From Betaproteobacteria bacterium (GTDB taxonomy: Bacteria > Pseudomonadota > Gammaproteobacteria > Burkholderiales > Rhodocyclaceae): a DNA stretch of 64,000 bases. A model generated the notes under the pieces. It had not been told where the DNA came from. It made no database searches and saw only the letters and a list, made by a program, of their open reading frames with translations. The stretch lies in assembly GCA_009782565.1 (NCBI GenBank), contig WRIU01000002.1, forward strand, positions 62,001-126,000, read 5' to 3'. Positions 16,022-25,795 of this stretch are shown here, in pieces. Within the stretch, counting starts at the first letter, position 1, and each line of letters starts with the position of its first letter. The position numbers were made by a program, and so were the translations under genes.

Positions 16022-16296
16022 TGAAGCTGAAATGGACGAGCAAGGCGCTTTCCGACCTGGCGCGCCTCTATGAGTTTTTGGCTTCTGTGAACAAACCGGC
16101 TGCTGCGCGGGCGGTGCAGGCGTTGACCAAGGCCCCAACTATCCTGCTCACCAACCCGCGAATCGGCAGACAACTTTTCCAGTTCGAACCGCGTGAAGTG
16201 CGGCGGATTCTGGCTGCCCAATATGAAATCCGCTACGAGATTCAGAACGAGACGATCTACGTGCTGCGACTGTGGCACACCAAGGAAGATCGATAG
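16021..16296 (+). CDS. parE-like toxin: ParE/RelE-family toxin
   Basis: A 91-residue RelE/ParE-superfamily toxin: MKLKWTSKALSDLARLYEFLASVNKPAAARAVQALTKA, then LLTNPRIGRQLFQFEPREVRRILAAQYEIRYEI, then IYVLRLWHTKEDR. The R-x-Y-hydrophobic core and the C-terminal WHTKEDR match the ParE group, whose members act on gyrase. It is preceded by and overlapped with its antitoxin. It is unrelated to topoisomerase parE at 2.8 kb despite the shared name. The frame is intact. Confidence 0.87.
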   Translation: MKLKWTSKALSDLARLYEFLASVNKPAAARAVQALTKAPTILLTNPRIGRQLFQFEPREVRRILAAQYEIRYEIQNETIYVLRLWHTKEDR

Positions 16297-16325
16297 CCAA
16301 CTGGTTTAGCGTATGGTTTTCCCCG

Positions 16326-17939
16326 TTATTTTGGGGCAGTAGGCCGCACTTTCAGATCACGCGCGAGAGCGGGCAAAGCCAGCGCAAGACAAGTCAGTAG
16401 CCATCCAATAGCTTGCGGATTGGCAGGCTCAAACAGCCAGCGGCCAATGGCGCACACTGCGATGAGGGCGGCGCAAATGCGCTCAGGGCGTGAAAAAGTG
16501 TTGCCGTGCAACCAGCCGATGACGCCATAAATCGTTGCCGGGGTCAGGTAGAGCAGGCTTGGAAAGTCCCGGTAGCGCGAAGTGATAAGCAGCAGCAATG
16601 CCGCGATGGCAGCGGCGAAAAGAAGAAAGCCGCGCAGTGCGGACAGTAGATCGCTTGCCTCGAAGTGCCGCCCCGCGTTCCGTATCCGTTGCCAGGCAAT
16701 ATCGGCGGGACAGAGCGGTTTACCGGGCCAGCGCGTCAGAACCGCACAGGCGGCCAGCGCGGTGAGGGCGACCGTGCCAAGGGCGATCCAGTCAGTCAGG
16801 CTGGCGTAGGCCAGACGGGCGTGTTCGGCATGCAGGACGGCAATCAGGCCGGTCGTTGCGCCGGTGAGGGTGAGGGCGATCAGGCGCGTCGGTGTCCGGT
16901 AGCTTCCGGTGAGAGCCAGAAGCAGGGCGAGGAGCGCGCCCGTGCCGGTTCCGATCAATGGGGCAATGATGCTTTCGCGCTCGGAAACGGGGCCGGAGAG
17001 CGGGAATTTCGTTTGCAAGGTGTTTGCATCGAGCATGCCCCAGTAGCCGCCGACAGTGCCTTCGAGCGAGCGTTTCCACGGTTGGTCGACAGCTTCGATG
17101 AGGTTGTAATTCCAGCCAGAGTCATGCGCCCGGCGCACGAATTCCCGGATGTAGCGCGCCTGGTTGACCTTTGAGGGCAGCGATTCCCCGCGTTGGAGAC
17201 CAGCGCTCGGCCAGCCGGTTTCACCGATCAGGATGGGTTTTTCGGGAAAGGCAGCGCCGATTTTTTCGCGGGCTGCGGCAACATGGGCTAGAGCGCGCTC
17301 GATGTCGACCGGGTCGTCTTCCCAGAAAGGCAGGATGTGCACGGTGATGAAATCGACATGCGCGGCCAGTTCAAGGTTCTTGAGCCAGAATTCCCATACG
17401 TCGGCGTAGGTGACGGGCACAGGGCTTCTTGCGCGTACCGAATCGAGCAGGGCGCGCATTTCCGTGGCGGTACGCTCGCGGCGGAGCAGGACTTCATTGC
17501 CGACGATGATTGCCTGCACGGTGTCTTGATATGCGTTGGCAAGCGTGATGGCGCGCTCGATCTCAAGGGTGTTTTTCTTCGGAACGTAACCAATCCATGC
17601 GCCGAGCAGCACTTTGAGTCCCAGTTCCTGGGCGATTCCGGGTACTTGATCCAGTCCCCTGTCGGTCGAGTAAAGCCGCACGCAGCCGGTAATCGTTTTG
17701 ATCGCACGCAGGTCTTCCTCGATCTGTTGGCGCGGGATGATCAGTTCTTCATCGAACGGCGTTTGTCCAGGGCGATGGAAGGGGGCGTAGGAGACGCAAC
17801 GCAGTTGTTCGCCCTGAGCCAGTTCCAGTCCGGGTATCGCCACGGGCTTGGTTTCCGCGATGAGCCAAGCCAGGAGCGCGATAAGGACGACGAGGTGGGT
17901 GAGCGCAAGCGCCGCCCAGATTGAACGCTTGAAAAGCAT
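16326..17939 (-). CDS. GH17-family glucan enzyme with C-terminal membrane domain
   Basis: A 537-residue protein. It has an N-terminal membrane anchor (AALALTHLVVLIALLAWLIA), then a glycoside hydrolase family 17 barrel at about residues 45-300, with catalytic Glu in VQAIIVGNEVLLR and ILIGETGWPS. About eight C-terminal transmembrane helices follow (IGTGTGALLALLLALTG onward). GH17 enzymes act on beta-1,3-glucans, and membrane-fused bacterial members are linked to beta-glucan synthesis or remodelling. No glycosyltransferase partner is adjacent. The gene starts 21 bp after the gcvP stop on the same strand. Confidence 0.87.
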   Translation of the reverse strand: MLFKRSIWAALALTHLVVLIALLAWLIAETKPVAIPGLELAQGEQLRCVSYAPFHRPGQTPFDEELIIPRQQIEEDLRAIKTITGCVRLYSTDRGLDQVPGIAQELGLKVLLGAWIGYVPKKNTLEIERAITLANAYQDTVQAIIVGNEVLLRRERTATEMRALLDSVRARSPVPVTYADVWEFWLKNLELAAHVDFITVHILPFWEDDPVDIERALAHVAAAREKIGAAFPEKPILIGETGWPSAGLQRGESLPSKVNQARYIREFVRRAHDSGWNYNLIEAVDQPWKRSLEGTVGGYWGMLDANTLQTKFPLSGPVSERESIIAPLIGTGTGALLALLLALTGSYRTPTRLIALTLTGATTGLIAVLHAEHARLAYASLTDWIALGTVALTALAACAVLTRWPGKPLCPADIAWQRIRNAGRHFEASDLLSALRGFLLFAAAIAALLLLITSRYRDFPSLLYLTPATIYGVIGWLHGNTFSRPERICAALIAVCAIGRWLFEPANPQAIGWLLTCLALALPALARDLKVRPTAPK

Positions 17940-17960
17940 GGAGAAGGAAGCGGGGAGGGG

Positions 17961-20849
17961 TCAGTCGGAACCAGCTTCCCCCAACACGCAACACAGGTTC
18001 CGGTCGCCCCAGACATCGTCGATCCGGTTCACGCTCGGCCAGAACTTGTTTTCCGCAATCCAGGCAAGCGGGAAAACCGCTTGTTCGCGGCTGTAGGCGT
18101 GGGTCCATTCGGCCATGAGGTCGGATTGGGTGTGGGGCGCGTTCTTGAGCGGGTTGTCGGTGGCATCCCATTCGCCGAGTTCGACGCGGCGGATTTCGTC
18201 GCGGATGGCAATCATTGCTTCGATGAAACGGTCGAGTTCGGAGAGGGGTTCCGATTCGGTGGGCTCAACCATCATCGTGCCCGCCACGGGGAAGGAGACG
18301 GTGGGGGCGTGAAAGCCGTAGTCCATGAGCCGTTTGGCGATGTCGATCTCGCTGATGCCGGTGGCGGCCTTGATGGGGCGGATGTCCAGGATACACTCGT
18401 GCGCTACGCGCCCGTGCCTGCCCGTAAAGAGAATCGGGTAATGAGACCTGAGACGGCGGGCGATGTAGTTGGCGTTGAGAATGGCAAGTTCGGTGGCTCG
18501 TTTGAGTCCTTCGCCGCCCATCATGGCGATGTACATCCACGAAATCGGCAGGATGCTGGCGGAGCCATACGGGGCGGCACTGACCGCGCCCTGTCCGCGA
18601 TTGGGGCGTTGGCGGTTCTGCGCGTCTTCCGGCATGAAAACATGGTCGGGAGCGAAGGGTACGAGGTGCGCGGCCAGGCCGATCGGGCCCATGCCCGGCC
18701 CTCCGCCTCCGTGCGGGATGGCGAAGGTCTTGTGCAGGTTCATGTGCGTGACGTCCGCGCCGATGAAGGCGGGGGAGGTGAGGCCGACCAGGGCGTTGAG
18801 GTTTGCGCCGTCCATGTAGACCTGCCCGCCGTGATCGTGGACGATCTGGCAGATTTCGCGGATGCCCTGCTCGAAAACGCCATGGGTGGAGGGGTAGGTA
18901 ATCATCAGCGCCGCGAGTTCGTGGGTGTGCATGGCGGCCTTGGCTTTCAGGTCGCCGAGGTCGACGTCGCCGTCGCTATCGCAGTCCACTGTGATGACTT
19001 TCATACCCGCCATCTGGGCGGAGGCCGGGTTGGTTCCGTGCGCCGATTGGGGAATCAGGCATACGCGGCGGTACGCTTGCCCACGGCTGGCGTGGTAGCG
19101 CGCGATGACGGCCAGACCGGCGTATTCGCCTTGCGCGCCGGAATTCGGCTGCATGCAAACGGCGGGAAAGCCGGTGATCTCGCATAGCCAGGCGGCCAGC
19201 CCGCGAATCATTTCCATCGTGCCGACGGTTCCAATGGGCGAAGCGAACGGGTGGGATGAAGCGAATTCCGGCCAGGTGATCGGCATCATGGCTGCTGCTG
19301 CGTTGAGTTTCATCGTGCAGGAGCCGAGCGGGATCATCGAGTGATCGAGCGCGAGGTCGCGGTTTTGCAGACGCTTCAAGTAACGCAGCATCGCGTGTTC
19401 GGTGTGGTAGGCGTTGAACACGGGGTGAGTGAGCGGGGAGTCGTTGCGTAATAGCGTTGCGGGGATGAATTCGAGGGTTTCGGCACGGCGGTCGAGCGCG
19501 TCGAGCTTGGCTTTGTCGATGAAAGTCCCGAAGGCGCGAATCAGCGCGATGAGATCGGTGCGGGTGGTCGTCTCGTCCAGCGTGACGCCAAGGGTGATGT
19601 CGTCAAGTCGGCGCAAGTCGTAACCCGCCTCGGCGGCAGCGGCAAAAGTGTTGTTCGCCAGACTGGCGGTGGTGAAGGTAACGGCTACAGTGTCGAAAAA
19701 CGCCTGTTCGCGCACCTGACACCCCGAGGCGCGCAACGCCAGGGCCAGAATGGTAGCCAGCCGGTGAATGCGTTCGGCAATGGCGCGTAGTCCGCGCGGG
19801 CCGTGCCAGACGGCGTAGAACGCGGCCATGTTGGCGAGCAGTGCTTGCGAGGTACAGATATTGGAGTTGGCTTTTTCGCGCCGGATGTGCTGTTCGCGTG
19901 TTTGCAGGCACATGCGGTAGGCGCGCTTGCCGCGCGAGTCTTTCGAGACGCCGATGATGCGGCCCGGCATCGCCCGGACGTAGGCTGTGCGAGTGGCGAA
20001 GTAAGCCGCGTGTGGGCCTCCGAAGCCCATCGGGATGCCGAAACGCTGCACCGAACCCAGGGCAATGTCGGCTCCGAGCGCGCCGGGGCTTTTGAGCAGC
20101 ACGAGCGCCATCGGGTCGGCTGCTACGGCGACGACTGCGCCATGCGCCTTGAGTTCGGCGATGACCTGGCTGGGGTCTTTCACTTCGCCGTCCTTCTCCG
20201 GGTATTGCAGCAGCGCGCCGAAGACTTCGCGCCGGGTGGCGTCTTCCGTTTTGCCGATGACGATCTCGAAACCGAAGCCCTGTGCGCGGGTACGCAGCAC
20301 GTCGAGCGTTTGCGGCAGGGAACCGGCATCGACGAAAAACGCGTTCGAGGCGGATTTCGATACCCTGCGCGCCATCGTCATCGCTTCGGCGGCGGCGGTC
20401 GCTTCGTCGAGGAGCGAGGCGTTGGCAACGTCCAGCCCGGTAAGGTCAGCAACCATTTGCTGAAAGGTGAGCAGGGCTTCGAGCCGGCCTTGCGCGATTT
20501 CGGCCTGATAAGGCGTATAGGAGGTATACCAGCCGGGGTTCTCCAGCACGTTCCGCAGGATCACTGCCGGGGTGTGCGTACCGTGGTAGCCGAGGCCGAT
20601 CATCGGTTTTCTGGCGACGTTCTTCGCGGCAATGCCGCGCAGGCGCGTAAGCGCCCGTTGCTCATCGAGGGGCGGGTCAAGCTCCAGCGGTTTGGGCAGG
20701 CGGATAGCTTGCGGCAGGGTTTGCCTGATGAGTTCGTCAATGTCGGCAACGTCAATCGCGGCACAGAGGCGGGCGATTTCATCCGGGGAGCAACCCAGAT
20801 GGCGGGAGGCGAAATCGTCGTGGCGGATGAGTTCAGCCAGGGTGGTCAT
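17961..20849 (-). CDS. gcvP: glycine dehydrogenase (decarboxylating), P protein
   Basis: A 962-residue single-chain P protein of the glycine cleavage system. It decarboxylates glycine and loads the aminomethyl group on the GcvH lipoyl arm. Key motifs are the PLP-binding [33 protein letters not shown] and [10 protein letters not shown]. The ATG at 20849 ([19 protein letters not shown]) follows the gcvH stop by only a few bases; the longer open frame overlaps gcvH. It is the last gene of gcvT-gcvH-gcvP. Confidence 0.96.
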   Translation of the reverse strand: MTTLAELIRHDDFASRHLGCSPDEIARLCAAIDVADIDELIRQTLPQAIRLPKPLELDPPLDEQRALTRLRGIAAKNVARKPMIGLGYHGTHTPAVILRNVLENPGWYTSYTPYQAEIAQGRLEALLTFQQMVADLTGLDVANASLLDEATAAAEAMTMARRVSKSASNAFFVDAGSLPQTLDVLRTRAQGFGFEIVIGKTEDATRREVFGALLQYPEKDGEVKDPSQVIAELKAHGAVVAVAADPMALVLLKSPGALGADIALGSVQRFGIPMGFGGPHAAYFATRTAYVRAMPGRIIGVSKDSRGKRAYRMCLQTREQHIRREKANSNICTSQALLANMAAFYAVWHGPRGLRAIAERIHRLATILALALRASGCQVREQAFFDTVAVTFTTASLANNTFAAAAEAGYDLRRLDDITLGVTLDETTTRTDLIALIRAFGTFIDKAKLDALDRRAETLEFIPATLLRNDSPLTHPVFNAYHTEHAMLRYLKRLQNRDLALDHSMIPLGSCTMKLNAAAAMMPITWPEFASSHPFASPIGTVGTMEMIRGLAAWLCEITGFPAVCMQPNSGAQGEYAGLAVIARYHASRGQAYRRVCLIPQSAHGTNPASAQMAGMKVITVDCDSDGDVDLGDLKAKAAMHTHELAALMITYPSTHGVFEQGIREICQIVHDHGGQVYMDGANLNALVGLTSPAFIGADVTHMNLHKTFAIPHGGGGPGMGPIGLAAHLVPFAPDHVFMPEDAQNRQRPNRGQGAVSAAPYGSASILPISWMYIAMMGGEGLKRATELAILNANYIARRLRSHYPILFTGRHGRVAHECILDIRPIKAATGISEIDIAKRLMDYGFHAPTVSFPVAGTMMVEPTESEPLSELDRFIEAMIAIRDEIRRVELGEWDATDNPLKNAPHTQSDLMAEWTHAYSREQAVFPLAWIAENKFWPSVNRIDDVWGDRNLCCVLGEAGSD

Positions 20850-20853
20850 GGGT

Positions 20854-21240
20854 TTATTCTTCGGCAAGCGTGGATTGATAGGCGGCGGCGTCCAGCAGGG
20901 CAGCCGTGCCGACATCGGCGGCGGGGCGCAGTTTGAAGAGCCAGGCGGCGTAGGCGTCGGCGTTGACGCTCTCTGGGGCGTCGATTGCGGCCTGATTGGC
21001 GGCGATTACTTCGCCCGCGAGCGGGGCGTAGACGTCGGAAGCGGCCTTGACCGATTCGACGACCGCGCAGCTTTCCTTGTCCGCCAGTTTGCGGCCCGCT
21101 TCGGGCAGTTCGAGAAAAACGATGTCGCCCAGGGCTTCCTGAGCATGGTCGGTAATGCCGACCGTCACGGAACCGTCGTCTTCAAAGCGAATCCATTCGT
21201 GGGTGTCGGTGTACTTCAGGTCGGAAGGCACTTTGCTCAT
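20854..21240 (-). CDS. gcvH: glycine cleavage system H protein
   Basis: A 128-residue lipoyl carrier. The lipoylated Lys is in [21 protein letters not shown]; the start [18 protein letters not shown] and [12 protein letters not shown] are diagnostic. It shuttles the aminomethyl group between GcvP, GcvT and the lipoamide dehydrogenase (not in this window). It lies 57 bp after gcvT and 4 bp before gcvP. A GGAGATTCCC element precedes the ATG. Confidence 0.97.
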   Translation of the reverse strand: MSKVPSDLKYTDTHEWIRFEDDGSVTVGITDHAQEALGDIVFLELPEAGRKLADKESCAVVESVKAASDVYAPLAGEVIAANQAAIDAPESVNADAYAAWLFKLRPAADVGTAALLDAAAYQSTLAEE

Positions 21241-21297
21241 GGGAATCTCCGGCGGGAATAGGGAAAAAGGCTTGTAAGGGATTTTAAGGCGTGTGTT

Positions 21298-22422
21298 TCA
21301 GGCGAGAACCTTGCCATGACGCACGAAAGGCAATTTGACCGTGCGCGCGGGCAGGCGTTTGCCCCGGATTTCGACTTCGACTTTCTCGCCCGCCTGGGTA
21401 TTCAAAGGCAGACGGGCAAAAGCGATGGATTTTTCCAACGTGGGCGAAAAGCTGCCGCTGGTGGTTTCTCCCGCGCCAATGGCGGTCAATACCGGCATAT
21501 GGGCGCGCAGTACGCCGCGCTCTTCGAGCACGATCCCAAGCAGGACGTGGGCGGCGGGATGGGCTTCGAGAGCGGCGCGTCCGCTGAAGGTACGCGCCGG
21601 GTCGCTGAAATCGACCGTCCAGGCAAGCCCCGAATCAAGGGGCGAGACGGTTTCATCCATGTCCTGCCCGTAGAGATTCATCCCGGCTTCGAGGCGCAGG
21701 GTGTCGCGCGCGCCCAGGCCGCAAGGCTTAACTCCGGCGTTGATCAATGCTTGCCAGAGCGCCGTGGCTCGCGCGGCGGGCAGGGTGAGTTCAAATCCGT
21801 CTTCACCGGTATAGCCGGTGCGCCCAATGAAAAAGTCGCCGATTTGCACGCCGGAGAACGGGGGCAGCGTTTCGCTGCCGGTTTTCAGTTCAGGGAGCGC
21901 TAGCCAGGTTTTCTCCCGCGCTTTCGGCCCCTGCACGGCGAGCATGGCAAGGTCGCGCCGCTCAGTGAGGCTGACATTGAAGCCCCGGCTGGCGATGTGC
22001 TTTCGCATCCAGGCCACGTCTTTCGCAGCAGTGCCCGCGTTGACCACGATCCGGTAGTGCTCGTCGTCAAACCGATAGACGATGAGATCGTCGATCACAC
22101 CGCCGTCTTCGCGCAACATGCAGGAATAGAGCGCCTTTCCGGGGACGTTTGCGCGGGCAAGCCGCGCAACGTCGTTGGCGAGCAAGGCGCGCAGCCAGAC
22201 GGTGGAATCGAACCCTACAAGATCGAGCGCGAGCATGTGCGAAACATCGAACATTCCGGCATCGCGCCGTACGGCGTGATGTTCGTCGATCTGCGAGCCG
22301 TAATTGACCGGCATGTGCCAACCGGCGAAATCGACCATGCGCGCACCCGCAGCGAGGTGGGCATCGTGGAACGGGGTATGAAGGGAAGGGGCGGAAACGG
22401 GAATGGAGGCAGTGTCACTCAT
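21298..22422 (-). CDS. gcvT: aminomethyltransferase, T protein
   Basis: A 374-residue folate-dependent T protein that releases ammonia and makes 5,10-methylene-tetrahydrofolate. Features are [44 protein letters not shown] and [14 protein letters not shown]. The ATG at 22422 begins the homologous region; the frame upstream to 22590 is not conserved. It is divergent from the PpiD-type gene, with a 193-bp shared upstream region in which I could not recognise a glycine riboswitch. Confidence 0.95.
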   Translation of the reverse strand: MSDTASIPVSAPSLHTPFHDAHLAAGARMVDFAGWHMPVNYGSQIDEHHAVRRDAGMFDVSHMLALDLVGFDSTVWLRALLANDVARLARANVPGKALYSCMLREDGGVIDDLIVYRFDDEHYRIVVNAGTAAKDVAWMRKHIASRGFNVSLTERRDLAMLAVQGPKAREKTWLALPELKTGSETLPPFSGVQIGDFFIGRTGYTGEDGFELTLPAARATALWQALINAGVKPCGLGARDTLRLEAGMNLYGQDMDETVSPLDSGLAWTVDFSDPARTFSGRAALEAHPAAHVLLGIVLEERGVLRAHMPVLTAIGAGETTSGSFSPTLEKSIAFARLPLNTQAGEKVEVEIRGKRLPARTVKLPFVRHGKVLA

Positions 22423-22615
22423 AGCATCGGCTCTCGCAGGGGGAATGTGAAAGAAGACTTTTCTCCTGCATATCGTTGGACGATAGCATCGCTTTGAAGA
22501 CAGCCGCAAGCGTGAAAGGGCTGGATGCGTTAAACTCAATCGTTTGACAGAGGTTATCATCCCTGTCGGTTGGTTCCTTTTAAAGCACACTCAAAAGAAG
22601 AGCGCGGAAAACAAG

Positions 22616-24505
22616 ATGTTTGAAGCTATTCGCAATAACAAACGGATTGCCCAGGTCATCCTGGCGATACTTATCGTCCCTTTTGCCGCTTTCGGCCTCG
22701 ATAACTATTTTGGGGACCGGATGGGGCGAGGGGAAATCGCAACGGTGGGAGGCACTTCCATTTCCCGTGCCGAGTTTGAAAATGCCCTGGAAGAGCAGCG
22801 AAGGCTCTTGCGGGAACAACTCGGCGAAGGCGCGTCCACGGACACGCTCGGGTCTGAAAAACTGCGGCAGGAGGTGCTCGACCGGCTCATCATTCAACGG
22901 GCGCTGGCGCTTTACTACAGAGATATGCGTTTGTCTGTCACCGGCGGGCAATTGCAACAGGCCATTGCCGGGATCGAGGCTTTCAGGGAGAACGGCCAGT
23001 TTTCGCAGAAGCGTTATCAGGCATTGCTGAGTCGGCGGGGCATGACCCCGGCGGGCTTCGAGGCGCAATTCACGCAGGATTTGCTTTCCCAGCAATTGAT
23101 GGATTCAATTTTCGGCTCGTCGCTGGTTGCGCGTGGCTCGGCGCATCGCCTGCTCGTGGCCGGGTTGGAAGAACGGGTAGTGCGCGAGATGCGTTTCCCG
23201 GTTGCGCCCCATCTGGCCGATATCAAGATCGACGATGCGGCGATTCAAAAATTCTACGACGACAACCCGGCGCGTTTCGAGTTTCCGGAACGGATCAAGG
23301 CCGAATATCTCGTCCTGAGCGAAGAGGCTTTACAGAACGAGGCCGAGGCCAACAAGACCGAGATCAGCGAGGAGGCTATCCAGAAGGCTTACCAGGACTG
23401 GCCGGATGTGCGGCAAGTGCGCCATATCCTGATCGAGCTTGCGCCTGAAGCCGATGAGGCAGCAACGGAAACAGCCAGAAAGGAAGCGGAAGAGATTGCT
23501 GCGTCTCTTCGCAAGGAACCTGATCGTTTCCCGGCGCTCGCCAGGGAAAAATCACAAGACCCCGGTTCGAGCGGGGCGGGGGGCGAGCTTGGCAATATCG
23601 CGCGTGACGGGACAATGGACCCGTCGTTCGAGGAAGCGGTATTCATGCTGAAGCAGGATGAGATCAGCAACCCGGTGCGTACCAGGTATGGCTTCCATAT
23701 CCTTCAGGTGACCGACATCCAGAAACGCTCCCTCGCCGAGACGCGCGATGAAATCATTGCCTGGATACGCAAACAGGCGCTTGCGAAGGGGTTCGACGAA
23801 AAGGCCACGAAATTTTCCGAGATGGTTTTCAACGAAGCGCCGGACAGCCTGCAACCGGCAGCCGAGGCATTCGGGTTGGAGATACGGCGTACCGACTGGG
23901 TCAGCCGGGGGACGGATGACTTGGGGGGGGTCCGCAATGAACGGCTGGTGGCGAGCCTGTTCGACGATGACGCGCTCAACCAGCGCCGCAACACGCAGGC
24001 GATCGAAGTTGGCTTTAACACGCTGGTGTCGGCGCGCGTACTCGAACACGAAGCCGCGCGGCGCGTACCGCTCGAAGACGTGCGCGGGCAAATCGAAGCA
24101 CAACTGCGCCGCGAGGAAGCGATGCGTATGGCGCGGGAAGAAGGCAATGCAGTGCTGGCGGCGCTTGACCAGAACGGGGAGGTCAACAATGCCTGGAGCG
24201 CGCCAAGCTCTTTTCAGCGTTCCAAACCGGACTTGCCGCCCCAAGCTGCGCGCGCCGTATTCGCCGCCCCGTTGACGCGCCTACCGGCGAGGGTGGCGGT
24301 GGAACTGCCCGATGATGCTTACGTGATCTACCAGATCGACGAGGTTGAGCGCCCAACTATCGACAATGACGACCCGCGCGTTGCCGAGATGGCGGCGCAG
24401 TATGGGTTGGTGCTCGGCCAGAACGATTTCGGCTCTTTCCTCGCTTCCCTGCGCGATCGCTATAAGGTTGTGGTCAAGCCGGTCGCGGGCCAGCCGACGG
24501 AATAA
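22616..24505 (+). CDS. ppiD: PpiD-type membrane-anchored peptidyl-prolyl isomerase/chaperone
   Basis: A 629-residue protein with the N-terminal anchor AQVILAILIVPFAAFGLDNYF, a SurA-N-like helical domain (RAEFENALEEQRRLLREQL to about residue 190) and a parvulin domain around residues 255-350. The parvulin motifs are VRQVRHILIEL, SQDPGSSGAGGELGN and TRYGFHILQV. A C-terminal helical region follows. PpiD helps newly secreted outer-membrane and periplasmic proteins fold at the Sec exit. The ATG at 22616 matches the family start MFEAIRNNKRIAQ. Confidence 0.93.
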   Translation: MFEAIRNNKRIAQVILAILIVPFAAFGLDNYFGDRMGRGEIATVGGTSISRAEFENALEEQRRLLREQLGEGASTDTLGSEKLRQEVLDRLIIQRALALYYRDMRLSVTGGQLQQAIAGIEAFRENGQFSQKRYQALLSRRGMTPAGFEAQFTQDLLSQQLMDSIFGSSLVARGSAHRLLVAGLEERVVREMRFPVAPHLADIKIDDAAIQKFYDDNPARFEFPERIKAEYLVLSEEALQNEAEANKTEISEEAIQKAYQDWPDVRQVRHILIELAPEADEAATETARKEAEEIAASLRKEPDRFPALAREKSQDPGSSGAGGELGNIARDGTMDPSFEEAVFMLKQDEISNPVRTRYGFHILQVTDIQKRSLAETRDEIIAWIRKQALAKGFDEKATKFSEMVFNEAPDSLQPAAEAFGLEIRRTDWVSRGTDDLGGVRNERLVASLFDDDALNQRRNTQAIEVGFNTLVSARVLEHEAARRVPLEDVRGQIEAQLRREEAMRMAREEGNAVLAALDQNGEVNNAWSAPSSFQRSKPDLPPQAARAVFAAPLTRLPARVAVELPDDAYVIYQIDEVERPTIDNDDPRVAEMAAQYGLVLGQNDFGSFLASLRDRYKVVVKPVAGQPTE

Positions 24506-24578
24506 GGCCAAGGGCGAAAGCAAAACGAAACCCAGAGTCGATCCAAAGCCCGCCGTGCCCGTTGCATGGCGGGATCGG

Positions 24579-25379
24579 TCATGCCTCAACTGCGCGCAGT
24601 TCGCGTTCGATCTGATAGATGAACCGCTGAATCCGGTTTGCGGCCTGAATAGGCAGGGAAACGAAACTGCAACCGAGGCGCAATACTTCTTTGCCATTGC
24701 CGAGAATGCGGCGGCCGTGGTTGCGGACTTCGAGATTGACGGCGATGAGATCGTTAGGCAGTTTCAGAAAGCAGCCGTTGATCTGGTCGCCAACGATGGG
24801 TGAGGTCTTGTTGAGCGGGATTTCCATCGACAGGCCACCAGCACTGAGGTCGATCACGGGAACCTCGAAGGTCTTTTTCCGGACTCCCTCGTGATGAGAA
24901 TGCCGTCGATGGCCGTGCCTGCTTTCCTGCGCGGGCAGGATACATTTCAAGCCATGAGAAAGCGGAACCTGCAAACGGAAAGCGTCGCGGCGCTGTAGGC
25001 GCAGAATCTCATCGGGAATGGGTGCGGTCAGGGTGGGACGGCCTTCAAACGGAACTTCAGAGTTGTTGTGCAGCCGGAACTGGATGCGGACCTTATTGAG
25101 TTGGGTGACGCAGAACAGGCGCTCGGCTTGCAGGCAGCGACGGTGGATGATCTCGTTTGGGCTGGCATCGAGAAAAAGCCATTCTTCGTCTTCGGAGAGC
25201 GTGACGATGGTGCTCAGGAAAGAAAGCCCGCCTGGGAGCAGATGGACGCTGATAAGGGCGTGGTTATTGGCCAGTTCCTGGAGCAGTCGGCAAATCTGAC
25301 TGCGACCGCGCAAAAGAAACTCTTCCAGCCCGTCTTCCTGCAAGGAAACAAAAAGATTTTCGTCAATCTGGTCTGACAT
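24579..25379 (-). CDS. ycgR: YcgR-type flagellar brake protein (PilZ domain)
   Basis: A 266-residue protein with an N-terminal YcgR domain (to about residue 120) and a C-terminal PilZ domain. The c-di-GMP site is complete: RRDAFR (R131xxxR135) and VIDLSAGGLSME (residues 175-186). It should slow or bias the flagellar motor when c-di-GMP is high. A His-rich insert, SRHGHRRHSHHEG (residues 153-165), interrupts the PilZ barrel, which is unusual. The ATG at 25379 matches the family start. It lies beside the FliK group on the same strand. Confidence 0.9.
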   Translation of the reverse strand: MSDQIDENLFVSLQEDGLEEFLLRGRSQICRLLQELANNHALISVHLLPGGLSFLSTIVTLSEDEEWLFLDASPNEIIHRRCLQAERLFCVTQLNKVRIQFRLHNNSEVPFEGRPTLTAPIPDEILRLQRRDAFRLQVPLSHGLKCILPAQESRHGHRRHSHHEGVRKKTFEVPVIDLSAGGLSMEIPLNKTSPIVGDQINGCFLKLPNDLIAVNLEVRNHGRRILGNGKEVLRLGCSFVSLPIQAANRIQRFIYQIERELRAVEA

Positions 25380-25492
25380 GGTTGTTGTTCGCTTTGAAGG
25401 GATACTTGTCAAGTTGGCCCATACAGCCGGACTATGAGGCAGACAGCGGTTTTTTATATCATGAGGGCGTGATCTGGGTGCGTAACTTGTCC

Positions 25493-25795
25493 TCAAAGAC
25501 CTTCGGTTACAGGGGGAGGTGCATCGATGCCCGCTTCGATCCGGTAGAGCCAAGCCAGCAATTCGGCAACCACGGCGTAGAGTTGCGGCGGGATGTGGGC
25601 GTCGAGGTCGACCTGCATGAGCAGGGAAACGAGTTCGGGCGATTCGTGCACATACACACCGGCCTCGCGGGCGCGGGAGATGATTTCATGTGCGAGCAGG
25701 CCGCGCCCCTTGGCAACGACTTGCGGCGCGCTGTCGCCCGGTGCGTAGGTGAGGGCAACGGCTTCGTCACGCGGCGAAAAATCGTCAGGAGCCAT
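25493..25795 (-). CDS. FlhB C-terminal-domain-like protein
   Basis: A 100-residue protein resembling the cytoplasmic domain of FlhB/EscU without its membrane part: RDEAVALTYAPGDSAPQVVAKGRGLLAHEIISRAREAGVYVHESPELVSLLMQVDLDAHIPPQLYAVVAELLAWLYR. The NPTH autocleavage motif is absent; AVALTYAPG stands near that place. Stand-alone copies beside fliK occur in other bacteria (YlqH type) and may affect the export switch. The ATG at 25795 overlaps the 3' end of fliK by 11 bp, indicating one operon. Confidence 0.88.
   Translation of the reverse strand: MAPDDFSPRDEAVALTYAPGDSAPQVVAKGRGLLAHEIISRAREAGVYVHESPELVSLLMQVDLDAHIPPQLYAVVAELLAWLYRIEAGIDAPPPVTEGL

Noticed and set aside
22423-22615. Glycine riboswitch upstream of gcvT
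   Set aside because: I looked for the conserved aptamer elements (GGAGAG and CCGAAGGGGCAA-like) on the gcvT strand and did not find them in the 193-bp region.
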